Of a stretch of DNA of 46,548 bases, positions 40,430 through 46,548 are shown one piece after another (position 1 is the first letter of the stretch; each line of letters starts with the position of its first letter). The notes under the pieces were generated by a model that ran no database searches, was not told the DNA's origin, and saw nothing but the letters and a program-made list of their open reading frames with translations. A program made the position numbers and the translations under genes. The stretch comes from UBA4744 sp963718995. GTDB taxonomy: Bacteria; Actinomycetota; Acidimicrobiia; Spongiisociales; UBA4744. The stretch covers positions 1-46,548 of the forward strand of contig CAVRAP010000014.1 in assembly GCA_963718995.1 (NCBI GenBank), in the 5' to 3' direction.

Positions 40430-41713
40430 ATGCGCAAACGGAATGGAGTGTCGGTGATTCTCATCGTCCTCCTGGCCTTCTCGCTCGTGGCTGCGGCCTG
40501 TGCCGAGGAGACCAGTGAAACGACTGAGGCCACAACCACCACGGCCGGTGGCGGTGGAGACACCACGACGACAGCAGCCGGTGAAACCACCACGACGGCA
40601 GCGGCCGCGGACCCGCTGAAGTTCGGGATGATCCTCGTTGGACCGAGCAACGACCGGGGCTGGAGTCAGGCCCACTTCGAGGCAGGTCAGTACCTCGAGG
40701 AGCAGCTCGGTGCGGAGATGATCTTCCTCGACAAGGTGAACGTGGCCGATCTCCCCGACAAGACCGTCGACCAGGTTGCCCAGGACATGGTCAACCAGGG
40801 TGCCCAATTGATCTTTCTGACCTCGGACGACATGCGTGATGGAGCTTTGCTGGCGGCCGAACTCAACCCGGATATACCCATGATCTGGTCCTCCGGCGAC
40901 AGTGCGTGGCAAGACGGCGAGGCATACGCACCGTTCGATAACCTGGGCAACGTGATGGGCCGGATGTACTACGGCAAGTTCATTGCCGGTTGTGCGGCCG
41001 GGCTCACGACCCAGACCGGGTCCATTGCCTACCTCGGTCCCCTGATCAACGACGAAACCCGCCGGTTGGTCAACTCGGCGTTCTTGGGCGCCAAGTACTG
41101 CTGGGAGAACTACCGGGGCGAGACGGATCCTCTCGACTTCACCGTCAACTGGATCGGGTTCTGGTTCAACATTCCCGGCTTCACGCTCGACCCCACCCAG
41201 GTAGCCAACGGTTTCCTCGACGGAGGTGCCGATGTGATCATCTCCGGTATTGACACCACGGAGGCACTCGATGTGGCCGGCCAGGCAGCCGACGCAGGCG
41301 AAGCGGTCTGGGCGGTGCCGTATGACTACGTAGGCGCCTGTGAGTTGAAGCCCGAGATTTGTCTCGGCGTTCCGTATTTCAACTGGGGACCTGCCTACCT
41401 GGAGATCGCTCAGTCGGTCATCGACGGCACCTTCGCCGCCGAGTGGAACTGGAACGGCCCGGACTGGACCGATCTCAACAACAATCAGACGACCGCGGTT
41501 GGATTCATCAAGGGTGACGGACTCTCTGCGGAGAATGAAGCCACCATCGACGAGTTCATCGCCGGCCTGGCGGATGGTTCCATCGATCCCTTCGTCGGTC
41601 CGCTGAACTATCAGGACGGTTCTGTGTACCTCGCCGACGGCGAGATGGCCACCGACCAGCAGCTGTGGTACACCAAGCAGCTGCTCGAAGGAGTCACCGG
41701 CCCGAGCGAGTAA
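40430..41713 (+). CDS. BMP-family ABC transporter substrate-binding lipoprotein
   Basis: 427-aa binding protein of the BMP/PnrA family, whose known members bind nucleosides. The signal peptide is a lipoprotein type: KRNGVSVILIVLLAFSLVAA followed by the lipobox Cys at residue 24. A Thr-rich linker (about 30-62: EATTTTAGGGGDTTTTAAGE) tethers it to the membrane. The ligand domain starts FGMILVGPSNDRGWSQAHFE and has the family-like GKFIAGCAAGLTTQTGSIAY. Followed by a strong hairpin, then ATPase and two permeases, so it forms an importer with them. Confidence 0.9.
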   Translation: MRKRNGVSVILIVLLAFSLVAAACAEETSETTEATTTTAGGGGDTTTTAAGETTTTAAAADPLKFGMILVGPSNDRGWSQAHFEAGQYLEEQLGAEMIFLDKVNVADLPDKTVDQVAQDMVNQGAQLIFLTSDDMRDGALLAAELNPDIPMIWSSGDSAWQDGEAYAPFDNLGNVMGRMYYGKFIAGCAAGLTTQTGSIAYLGPLINDETRRLVNSAFLGAKYCWENYRGETDPLDFTVNWIGFWFNIPGFTLDPTQVANGFLDGGADVIISGIDTTEALDVAGQAADAGEAVWAVPYDYVGACELKPEICLGVPYFNWGPAYLEIAQSVIDGTFAAEWNWNGPDWTDLNNNQTTAVGFIKGDGLSAENEATIDEFIAGLADGSIDPFVGPLNYQDGSVYLADGEMATDQQLWYTKQLLEGVTGPSE

Positions 41714-41738
41714 CCATCCCCACAACCGATTCGACACT

Positions 41739-41769
41739 GCGAGGGAAGGGCCCGGTGCCCTTCCCTCGC
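41739..41769 (+). terminator. Strong hairpin after the BMP lipoprotein gene
   Basis: GCGAGGGAAGGGC, a CCGGT loop and GCCCTTCCCTCGC form a perfect 13-bp stem about 25 bases after the stop, followed by TTGGTTT. It should terminate most transcripts and so favour excess binding protein over the transporter. Confidence 0.8.
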
Positions 41770-41840
41770 TTGGTTTCGTCTCGGTGTCCGCCTTCGTCCG
41801 CCTCGAGACCCGGCTGTTCGCGCCGACCGGCGCAAACCTC

Positions 41841-41846
41841 TAGCCT
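41841..41846 (+). promoter_or_regulatory. Candidate -10 element of the importer ATPase gene
   Basis: TAGCCT ends 9 bases before the ATG at 41856, and no Shine-Dalgarno lies between, so the message would have almost no leader. It could restart transcription after the upstream hairpin. Weak evidence. Confidence 0.3.
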
Positions 41847-41855
41847 ATTCCCACG

Positions 41856-43328
41856 ATGAGCCTCGAACTCCGGGACATCCACAAGCACTTCGGGCCCGTC
41901 CGGGCCAATGACGGCATCAACTTGACCGTCGAGGCCGGCACCATGCACGGCCTCCTCGGAGAGAACGGCGCCGGCAAGTCAACCTTGATGAAGGTTCTGT
42001 CCGGATTCCACGCCCCGGATTCCGGCGAGATCATCCTGGACGGCAAACAGATCCGGGCTTCATCTCCACAAGATGCGATCGGACACGGCATCGGAATGCT
42101 GCACCAGGACCCGTTGGTTTTTCTACCTTTCTCCGTGATCGACAACTTCCTGATGCAAAGCCCTGGGGGTCTCCGGCTCAACCGCCGCTCGGCCCGTCGG
42201 CAGTTCGAGGAGGTATGCGAGCGCTTCCAATTCAGCCTTGATCCGTCCGCCGCCGTCCGAACTTTGACGGTGGGCGAACGTCAACAGCTCGAGATTGCTC
42301 GCCTTCTGTGGCTCGGGGCCCGTGTGTTGATTCTGGACGAACCGACTACCGGGATCTCAGCACCGCAGCGACTGAAGCTCTTCGCGACCCTCAGAGCTCT
42401 TGCAGAAGAAGGGATGAGCGTCATCTTCGTGTCCCACAAGCTCGAAGAAGTTGAAGAGCTTTGCCAGCGGGTGACGGTGATGCGACAGGGCAAGGTAGTC
42501 GGACATGCTGAAATGCCGACCCCGACAGCTCAACTGGTCGAAATGATGTTCGGGGCGCCGGTGGAAGTCGAGGCCGCCCAACCGATCGAACTGGGCGAAA
42601 CCGTGCTCCGGGTCAAAGAACTCAGCGTCAAAGAGCGGCTGCTCTCCATTGATTCCCTCTCCGTCGAGGTACGCGAAGGAGAGGTGATCGGCCTGGCCGG
42701 ATTGGGGGGAAGCGGGCAAAACACCTTCATGCGAGCCGTTGCCGGTCTGGTCTCGCCGACCGGCGGGGAGATAGACCTCGATGGGAAACGGATCGGGGGG
42801 ATGCCCTACCGCGATCTCCTCGAAGTGGGAATCCAATACCTACCTGCCGGACGCCTCGAAGAAGGCCTCGTCCAGGGACTCAGCATCACCGAGCATTTCG
42901 TCCTCTCCGATCCCAACACCCCGGTCTTCGTTGATTGGGACACCGCCGCCGAACACGCTGAGGCGGCCGTAACCGCCAATTTCATCAAAGGGCGTCCGGA
43001 CAGCAACGCCGAAGAGCTGTCCGGTGGGAACATGCAACGACTGCTGCTGGCGATGCTACGACCGGGGCTCCGGTTGCTGATGATGGAACATCCCACCCGC
43101 GGGTTGGACATCGAATCGGCCAACTGGGTATGGAGCCAGTTGTTGAGCCGACGCACGGACGGCACAGCCATTATTTTCGCCTCGGTCGACCTCGACGAAC
43201 TGTTGCGTTACAGCAACCGGATTCTCGTCTTTTTCTCGGGACGGGTCATCGCCGAGGTCAACGCCGATCAAACCGATGTTGAAGAGCTGGGCTTCCTCAT
43301 CGGTGGGAAGGTCCGGGAGCAGACATGA
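41856..43328 (+). CDS. ABC transporter ATPase, two fused nucleotide-binding domains
   Basis: 490-aa sugar/nucleoside-type ATPase (RbsA/MglA/NupO layout). Domain 1: Walker A GENGAGKST (35-43), signature VGERQQLEIARLL, Walker B VLILDEPTTG. Domain 2: degenerate Walker A GLGGSGQNT, signature LSGGNMQR, Walker B LLMMEHPTRGLD. The degenerate second site is normal in this family. The 4-base overlap with the following permease indicates one operon with the BMP lipoprotein. Confidence 0.92.
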   Translation: MSLELRDIHKHFGPVRANDGINLTVEAGTMHGLLGENGAGKSTLMKVLSGFHAPDSGEIILDGKQIRASSPQDAIGHGIGMLHQDPLVFLPFSVIDNFLMQSPGGLRLNRRSARRQFEEVCERFQFSLDPSAAVRTLTVGERQQLEIARLLWLGARVLILDEPTTGISAPQRLKLFATLRALAEEGMSVIFVSHKLEEVEELCQRVTVMRQGKVVGHAEMPTPTAQLVEMMFGAPVEVEAAQPIELGETVLRVKELSVKERLLSIDSLSVEVREGEVIGLAGLGGSGQNTFMRAVAGLVSPTGGEIDLDGKRIGGMPYRDLLEVGIQYLPAGRLEEGLVQGLSITEHFVLSDPNTPVFVDWDTAAEHAEAAVTANFIKGRPDSNAEELSGGNMQRLLLAMLRPGLRLLMMEHPTRGLDIESANWVWSQLLSRRTDGTAIIFASVDLDELLRYSNRILVFFSGRVIAEVNADQTDVEELGFLIGGKVREQT

Positions 43329-44401
43329 GGTGGATACGACCGCTGGGACGGGCCCTGGTCCCCATCGTTGGGGCGTTGGCTTTCTCCGTTGTTCTGCTGC
43401 TCCTGGTCGGAGCGAACCCCATCGAAGCTCTTGGTTTGCTGGTCGAAGGATCGGTTGGATCGGCCACCAACCTCTCCGATACGCTCACGGCCTGGGTCAC
43501 GATGGTTCTCGCCGCGGCCGGCCTGGTGGTGACCTTCCGGGCCGGTTTGTGGAACATCGGGGTGGAGGGACAGGTCATTGCCGGCTCGATCGCCGCAGCG
43601 TTCGTCGCCCGCTCCGTTGAGGGGCCCGTCGCGGTGATGATCATCCTCACCCTGCTGGCCGGGATCATCGGCGGCGGCCTCTGGGCTCTCCTGGCCGGCG
43701 TATTGCGGGTTTATGGAAAGGTGAACGAGATCTTCGGCGGCTTGGGTTTGACGTTCGTAGCCAGCAGCCTCACCACCTACCTGATCATCGGGCCCTGGAA
43801 AAGGGCCGGCGTGGCGTCCACCGGAGGCACCGACCCGTTCCCCCGAGACGCCTGGCTGCCAACCATTGGCACCTTGCGGGTGTCGATCGTGTCCGTGGTC
43901 GTTGCGGCGCTGGCCGTGGTAGCCGTGTATTACATGATGCGCGGCACCCGTTTTGGACTCCGCCTCAAAGCAGTCGGTCAGAACCTCAGGAGTGCCGCTC
44001 TCTTCGGAATCCCCAACAAGCGCTACCTGCTTCTGGCGTTCATCATCGGAGGGGCGCTGGCCGGCCTGGCCGGAACGTTTCGAGTAACGGGCTTCCATCA
44101 CAAGCTGGTACCGACGCCCTCCGGAGCACACGGGTATCTGGGCATCTTGATCGTCTTGTTGGCCGGATTCCAGGCGAAGTGGATCGCACCTATCGCTTTC
44201 TTCTTTGCAGCCATTGCCGTCGGCGCATCCCAGCTACCTCTCCAGATGCAGGTCGATTCGTCGCTGGGCGGAATTCTCCGAGGAGTGCTCGTGCTCTTCG
44301 TGTTGCTGTTTGGAGGTTGGCAGGCAAGGAGAGCAGGCTCCCGGTTGGCCGCGGCCGACGCACCGCCGGTGGCTCCAGTGATAGCGGATGGTGAAGGATG
44401 A
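43325..44401 (+). CDS. ABC transporter permease (BPD_transp_2), first of pair
   Basis: 358-aa permease of the branched-chain/nucleoside class. GLVVTFRAGLWNIGVEGQVI is the family signature; GKVNEIFGGLGLTFVASSLT and GFHHKLVPTPSGAHGYLGIL follow. Eight to ten hydrophobic segments. Overlaps both neighbours by ATGA. Partner of the ATPase upstream and the permease downstream; equivalent to NupP/YufP-type subunits. Confidence 0.9.
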   Translation: MRWIRPLGRALVPIVGALAFSVVLLLLVGANPIEALGLLVEGSVGSATNLSDTLTAWVTMVLAAAGLVVTFRAGLWNIGVEGQVIAGSIAAAFVARSVEGPVAVMIILTLLAGIIGGGLWALLAGVLRVYGKVNEIFGGLGLTFVASSLTTYLIIGPWKRAGVASTGGTDPFPRDAWLPTIGTLRVSIVSVVVAALAVVAVYYMMRGTRFGLRLKAVGQNLRSAALFGIPNKRYLLLAFIIGGALAGLAGTFRVTGFHHKLVPTPSGAHGYLGILIVLLAGFQAKWIAPIAFFFAAIAVGASQLPLQMQVDSSLGGILRGVLVLFVLLFGGWQARRAGSRLAAADAPPVAPVIADGEG

Positions 44402-45336
44402 ACGAGCTCAACACCCTCATCTTCACTGCTACCCCGCTGGTGTTTGCCGTCGTGGGTGAAACCATCGGCGAAAAGGCCGGGGTCATCAACCTCTCCATGG
44501 AGGGCAGCCTCATGTTGTCGGCCATGGCGGGATTCGTTATCGCTTTCGAGACCAACAGCCTCCTGCTCGGCTTCCTGGCCGGAGCAGTTGTTGGCATGTT
44601 GGTCGCGCTGCTGATTGCCTTTTCGAGCATTCGCCTCAAGCTCAACCAGGTTGCCGTCGGGTTCGTCCTCTTCCAGCTGTGTGTGGATCTGAGCACCTTC
44701 CTTGGCAACGGGCATGTCCGCGTCCCGGGACCCACGGTGCAGGCCTGGTCAATACCCCTGCTGTCCGACATACCGGTGATCGGCCCGATCTTCTTTGAAC
44801 AGAACCTGCTGGTCTATCTCAGCTATGTGGTCGTTTTCGGTGCCTGGTGGTTCATGTTCCGCACCCGCCCCGGTCTCGGCCTACAGGGCATTGGCGAGCG
44901 CCCCGAGGCAGCTCATTCCCGCGGAATCCGGGTGAACCGGCTTCGCTACGGCTACACCGCCCTCGGCGGAGCCTTGATCGGCATCGGTGGTGCTTCGTAT
45001 TCGCTCTCCGTCAAGATCGGCTGGTCGTTCCAACACACCCGCAACCTCGGGTGGATCGCTTTGGCCATCGTCATCTTCGGCGGATGGCAGCCCATCCGGG
45101 CAGCCATCGGCGCCTATATCTTCGCCGGTCTCTTGACGGCCGCCCAACTGCTGCAGGAACCGCTCCCGGATCTGTCCCAGGTGTTGCCGACCATTCCGTT
45201 CCCGCTGATGATTTTGACGCTGGTCATTATCTACAGCGACTGGTTGAGGAGGTTGACGGACCGGTTCCCGACCTTGCGAGCCATGTTCGCCGGCGAACCA
45301 CCCACGGCCATGGGCACCGTGTTCGAGACGGACTAG
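44398..45336 (+). CDS. ABC transporter permease (BPD_transp_2), second of pair
   Basis: 312-aa permease: TATPLVFAVVGETIGEKAGV, INLSMEGSLMLSAMAGFVIA, RTRPGLGLQGIGERPEAAHS and GWIALAIVIFGGWQPIRAAI. Same class as NupQ/YufQ subunits. Its TAG stop is the first three bases of a palindrome shared with the convergent gene. Confidence 0.9.
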   Translation: MNELNTLIFTATPLVFAVVGETIGEKAGVINLSMEGSLMLSAMAGFVIAFETNSLLLGFLAGAVVGMLVALLIAFSSIRLKLNQVAVGFVLFQLCVDLSTFLGNGHVRVPGPTVQAWSIPLLSDIPVIGPIFFEQNLLVYLSYVVVFGAWWFMFRTRPGLGLQGIGERPEAAHSRGIRVNRLRYGYTALGGALIGIGGASYSLSVKIGWSFQHTRNLGWIALAIVIFGGWQPIRAAIGAYIFAGLLTAAQLLQEPLPDLSQVLPTIPFPLMILTLVIIYSDWLRRLTDRFPTLRAMFAGEPPTAMGTVFETD

Positions 45337-45350
45337 GGCTTCGCGCCCTA
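45334..45350. terminator. Bidirectional hairpin holding both stop codons
   Basis: TAGGGC-TTCGC-GCCCTA. The plus-strand permease stop TAG is 45334-45336 and the minus-strand permease stop TAG is 45350-45348, so each arm begins with one gene's stop codon. Confidence 0.8.
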
Positions 45351-46289
45351 CCGACTCTCCCGATCGTAGGGAATAGCCAGGGCGGCGGGGGCTCCGAAGA
45401 GCCGGGCCCGTTTTCCGCTAGTCGTGACGATCAGAATGATGATGGTGGCTACGAAAGGAATCATCGACAGGAACTGGGCGGGGACCTCGAGTCCCAGCAC
45501 CTGCAGGGTGAAGCCCAGCTTGACCATGCCGCCGAATAGGTAACCGGCCAGCAGGGCCCGCCAGGGCCGCCAGGCGGCGATGATCACCAGCGCAATGGCG
45601 ATCCATCCCAGGTTGGTTGCGTCGTCCGCCCAGGATGGGTTCAGCGCCAGGGGGATATAGGCCCCGGCTACCCCGGAAAGCCCGCCGCCGATCAGCACAT
45701 GGACGTAGCGGATTCGGTTGACGTTGAGGCCCGCTGAGTCGGCCCCGGCCGGGTTCTCACCAACACTCCGCAGTGACAACCCCGCCCGGGTGTGGAAGAG
45801 GTAGTAGCTGGCTGCCGCCACAACGATCCAGGAAACGTACACCATGGCGTCGTGCCCGAAGATCAGCGGTCCGACGATGGGCAAGTCCGAAAGTTCACTG
45901 CCGAAAAGCTGCTTGAACTGTGCCTTGGAAGGCTCACCGACGAGTGGTGGTGAGGTGGTCCGCCCGATGAAGTTGGCCAGGCCTCGCCCAAAGATCGCCA
46001 GGGCAAGGCCTGAGACGATCTGGTTGACCCGCAGGGTCACCGACGTGAACGCATGGATCATCGAGAAAACGGCTCCAGCTACCAGTCCCGCCAGGACCCC
46101 CAGCGTGAGGCTGCTGGTGGCGAACGTGGCCCAGAATCCGGAAATCGCCCCAACCAGCATCATCCCGTTGACGCCCAGGTTGAGCACGCCCGATCTCTCG
46201 GTGAGCAGTTCACCAACGGAGGCGAAGACGAGCGGCGTGCCGGCCAGGATCGCCGCCTGAATGATCTGGATGATCTGAGCGTCGTTCAT
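45348..46289 (-). CDS. ABC transporter permease (BPD_transp_2) of a second system
   Basis: 313-aa permease, related to but clearly different from the plus-strand one: AGTPLVFASVGELLTERSGV, LNLGVNGMMLVGAISGFWAT, HTRAGLSLRSVGENPAGADS, NLGWIAIALVIIAAWRPWRA. The ATG at 46289 overlaps the stop of the next gene as ATGA; the open frame to 46355 is inside that gene. It belongs to a second importer set whose other parts lie beyond the window. Confidence 0.88.
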   Translation of the reverse strand: MNDAQIIQIIQAAILAGTPLVFASVGELLTERSGVLNLGVNGMMLVGAISGFWATFATSSLTLGVLAGLVAGAVFSMIHAFTSVTLRVNQIVSGLALAIFGRGLANFIGRTTSPPLVGEPSKAQFKQLFGSELSDLPIVGPLIFGHDAMVYVSWIVVAAASYYLFHTRAGLSLRSVGENPAGADSAGLNVNRIRYVHVLIGGGLSGVAGAYIPLALNPSWADDATNLGWIAIALVIIAAWRPWRALLAGYLFGGMVKLGFTLQVLGLEVPAQFLSMIPFVATIIILIVTTSGKRARLFGAPAALAIPYDRESR

Positions 46290-46548
46290 GCTGGCTGGCC
46301 TTCCGCTCTTGTTTCGTCCACTCGTCCGACCGTGAACTGGTTGCGGAGCAACCACTCACCGGATACCGCAAAGATGAAGATGGCGCCCTGCAGGATGATC
46401 ACCGTCGAGTCCGGTACCCCGGCGATCTGCAATGCCGACCGGGAGTTGGTGAGAGCCCCGATGAACAGCGCCACCGGTATCACGGCGGCCGCGTTGAGCC
46501 GGGCCAGAGCTGCGACGATGATGCCGGTGAATCCGAGCCCCAGCTGCA
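46286..46548 (-). CDS. ABC transporter permease, partial (C-terminal end only)
   Basis: The gene enters from the right edge; only about 87 C-terminal codons are present: QLGLGFTGIIVAALARLNAA, then AVIPVALFIGALTNSRSALQ and VILQGAIFIFAVSGEWLL. The pattern GFTGIxVALLxRxxP is that of the first permease in BMP-type importers, so it is the partner of the gene at 45348-46289. Confidence 0.8.
   Translation of the reverse strand, partial: QLGLGFTGIIVAALARLNAAAVIPVALFIGALTNSRSALQIAGVPDSTVIILQGAIFIFAVSGEWLLRNQFTVGRVDETRAEGQPA

Noticed and set aside
1..46548. tRNA, rRNA, transposase, integrase, phage or attachment-site sequences
   Set aside because: I looked for them on both strands and recognised none; the region is housekeeping plus transport.

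Overview
The window looks like a chromosomal segment of a high-GC actinomycete-type bacterium (Actinomycetota; class Acidimicrobiia is my guess from the Thr-rich lipoprotein linker and general protein style, not a proven assignment). Gene order supports this: the str, S10, spc and alpha ribosomal clusters are followed by truA, rplM-rpsI, glmM, glmS, acpS, nnr, alr, tsaE-tsaB-rimI-tsaD, the order known from mycobacteria and relatives. Almost everything from 39.3 kb down to 0 is on the minus strand and tightly packed, with many 4-base ATGA or GTGA stop/start overlaps.

Layout by coordinate. 0-9 kb: a DUF1295 membrane enzyme, an M50/CBS protease, the t6A genes tsaD-rimI-tsaB-tsaE, a family-4 uracil-DNA glycosylase, a P1-type peptidase, alr and the bifunctional NAD(P)HX repair enzyme, apparently one operon starting near 8.7 kb. 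8.8-10.5 kb: a methyltransferase on plus, acpS, and a small YdeI-like gene followed by a broken in-frame stretch. 10.5-15 kb: glmS, glmM, rpsI, rplM. 15-18.6 kb: a DUF4386 membrane protein, then HAD phosphatase, truA, a membrane protein and a Nudix hydrolase. 18.75-39.3 kb: rplQ, rpoA, rpsD, rpsK, rpsM, rpmJ, map, adk, secY, rplO, rpmD, rpsE, rplR, rplF, rpsH, rpsN, rplE, rplX, rplN, rpsQ, rpmC, rplP, rpsC, rplV, rpsS, rplB, rplW, rplD, rplC, rpsJ, tuf, fusA, rpsG, rpsL, with one good promoter upstream of rpsL. 39.6-46.5 kb: a YczE-like membrane protein, a complete BMP-type (nucleoside-like) ABC importer on plus, and a second convergent pair of importer permeases running off the right end.

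No phage, CRISPR, transposase, tRNA or rRNA was recognised. The unusual content lies in the fabric of the housekeeping region: (1) short arrays with 7-base periodicity filling nearly every non-overlapping spacer of the ribosomal supercluster, one containing a start codon and one reaching into rplD; (2) perfect palindromes with 3-base loops at gene ends and inside the rplD tail; (3) large low-complexity C-terminal extensions on ribosomal proteins S3 and L4; (4) a tuf gene whose wobble bases are nearly all G or T while its neighbours end in C, reverting only in the last 14 codons; (5) a diverged 0.54-kb tandem copy of the fusA 3' end; (6) no infA at its usual place between map and rpmJ. At least a dozen single-base frame disruptions in essential genes (tsaD, truA, adk, secY, rpmD, rpsC, rplD, rplC, rpsJ) suggest a draft-quality sequence, so every oddity that could come from assembly is flagged as such.
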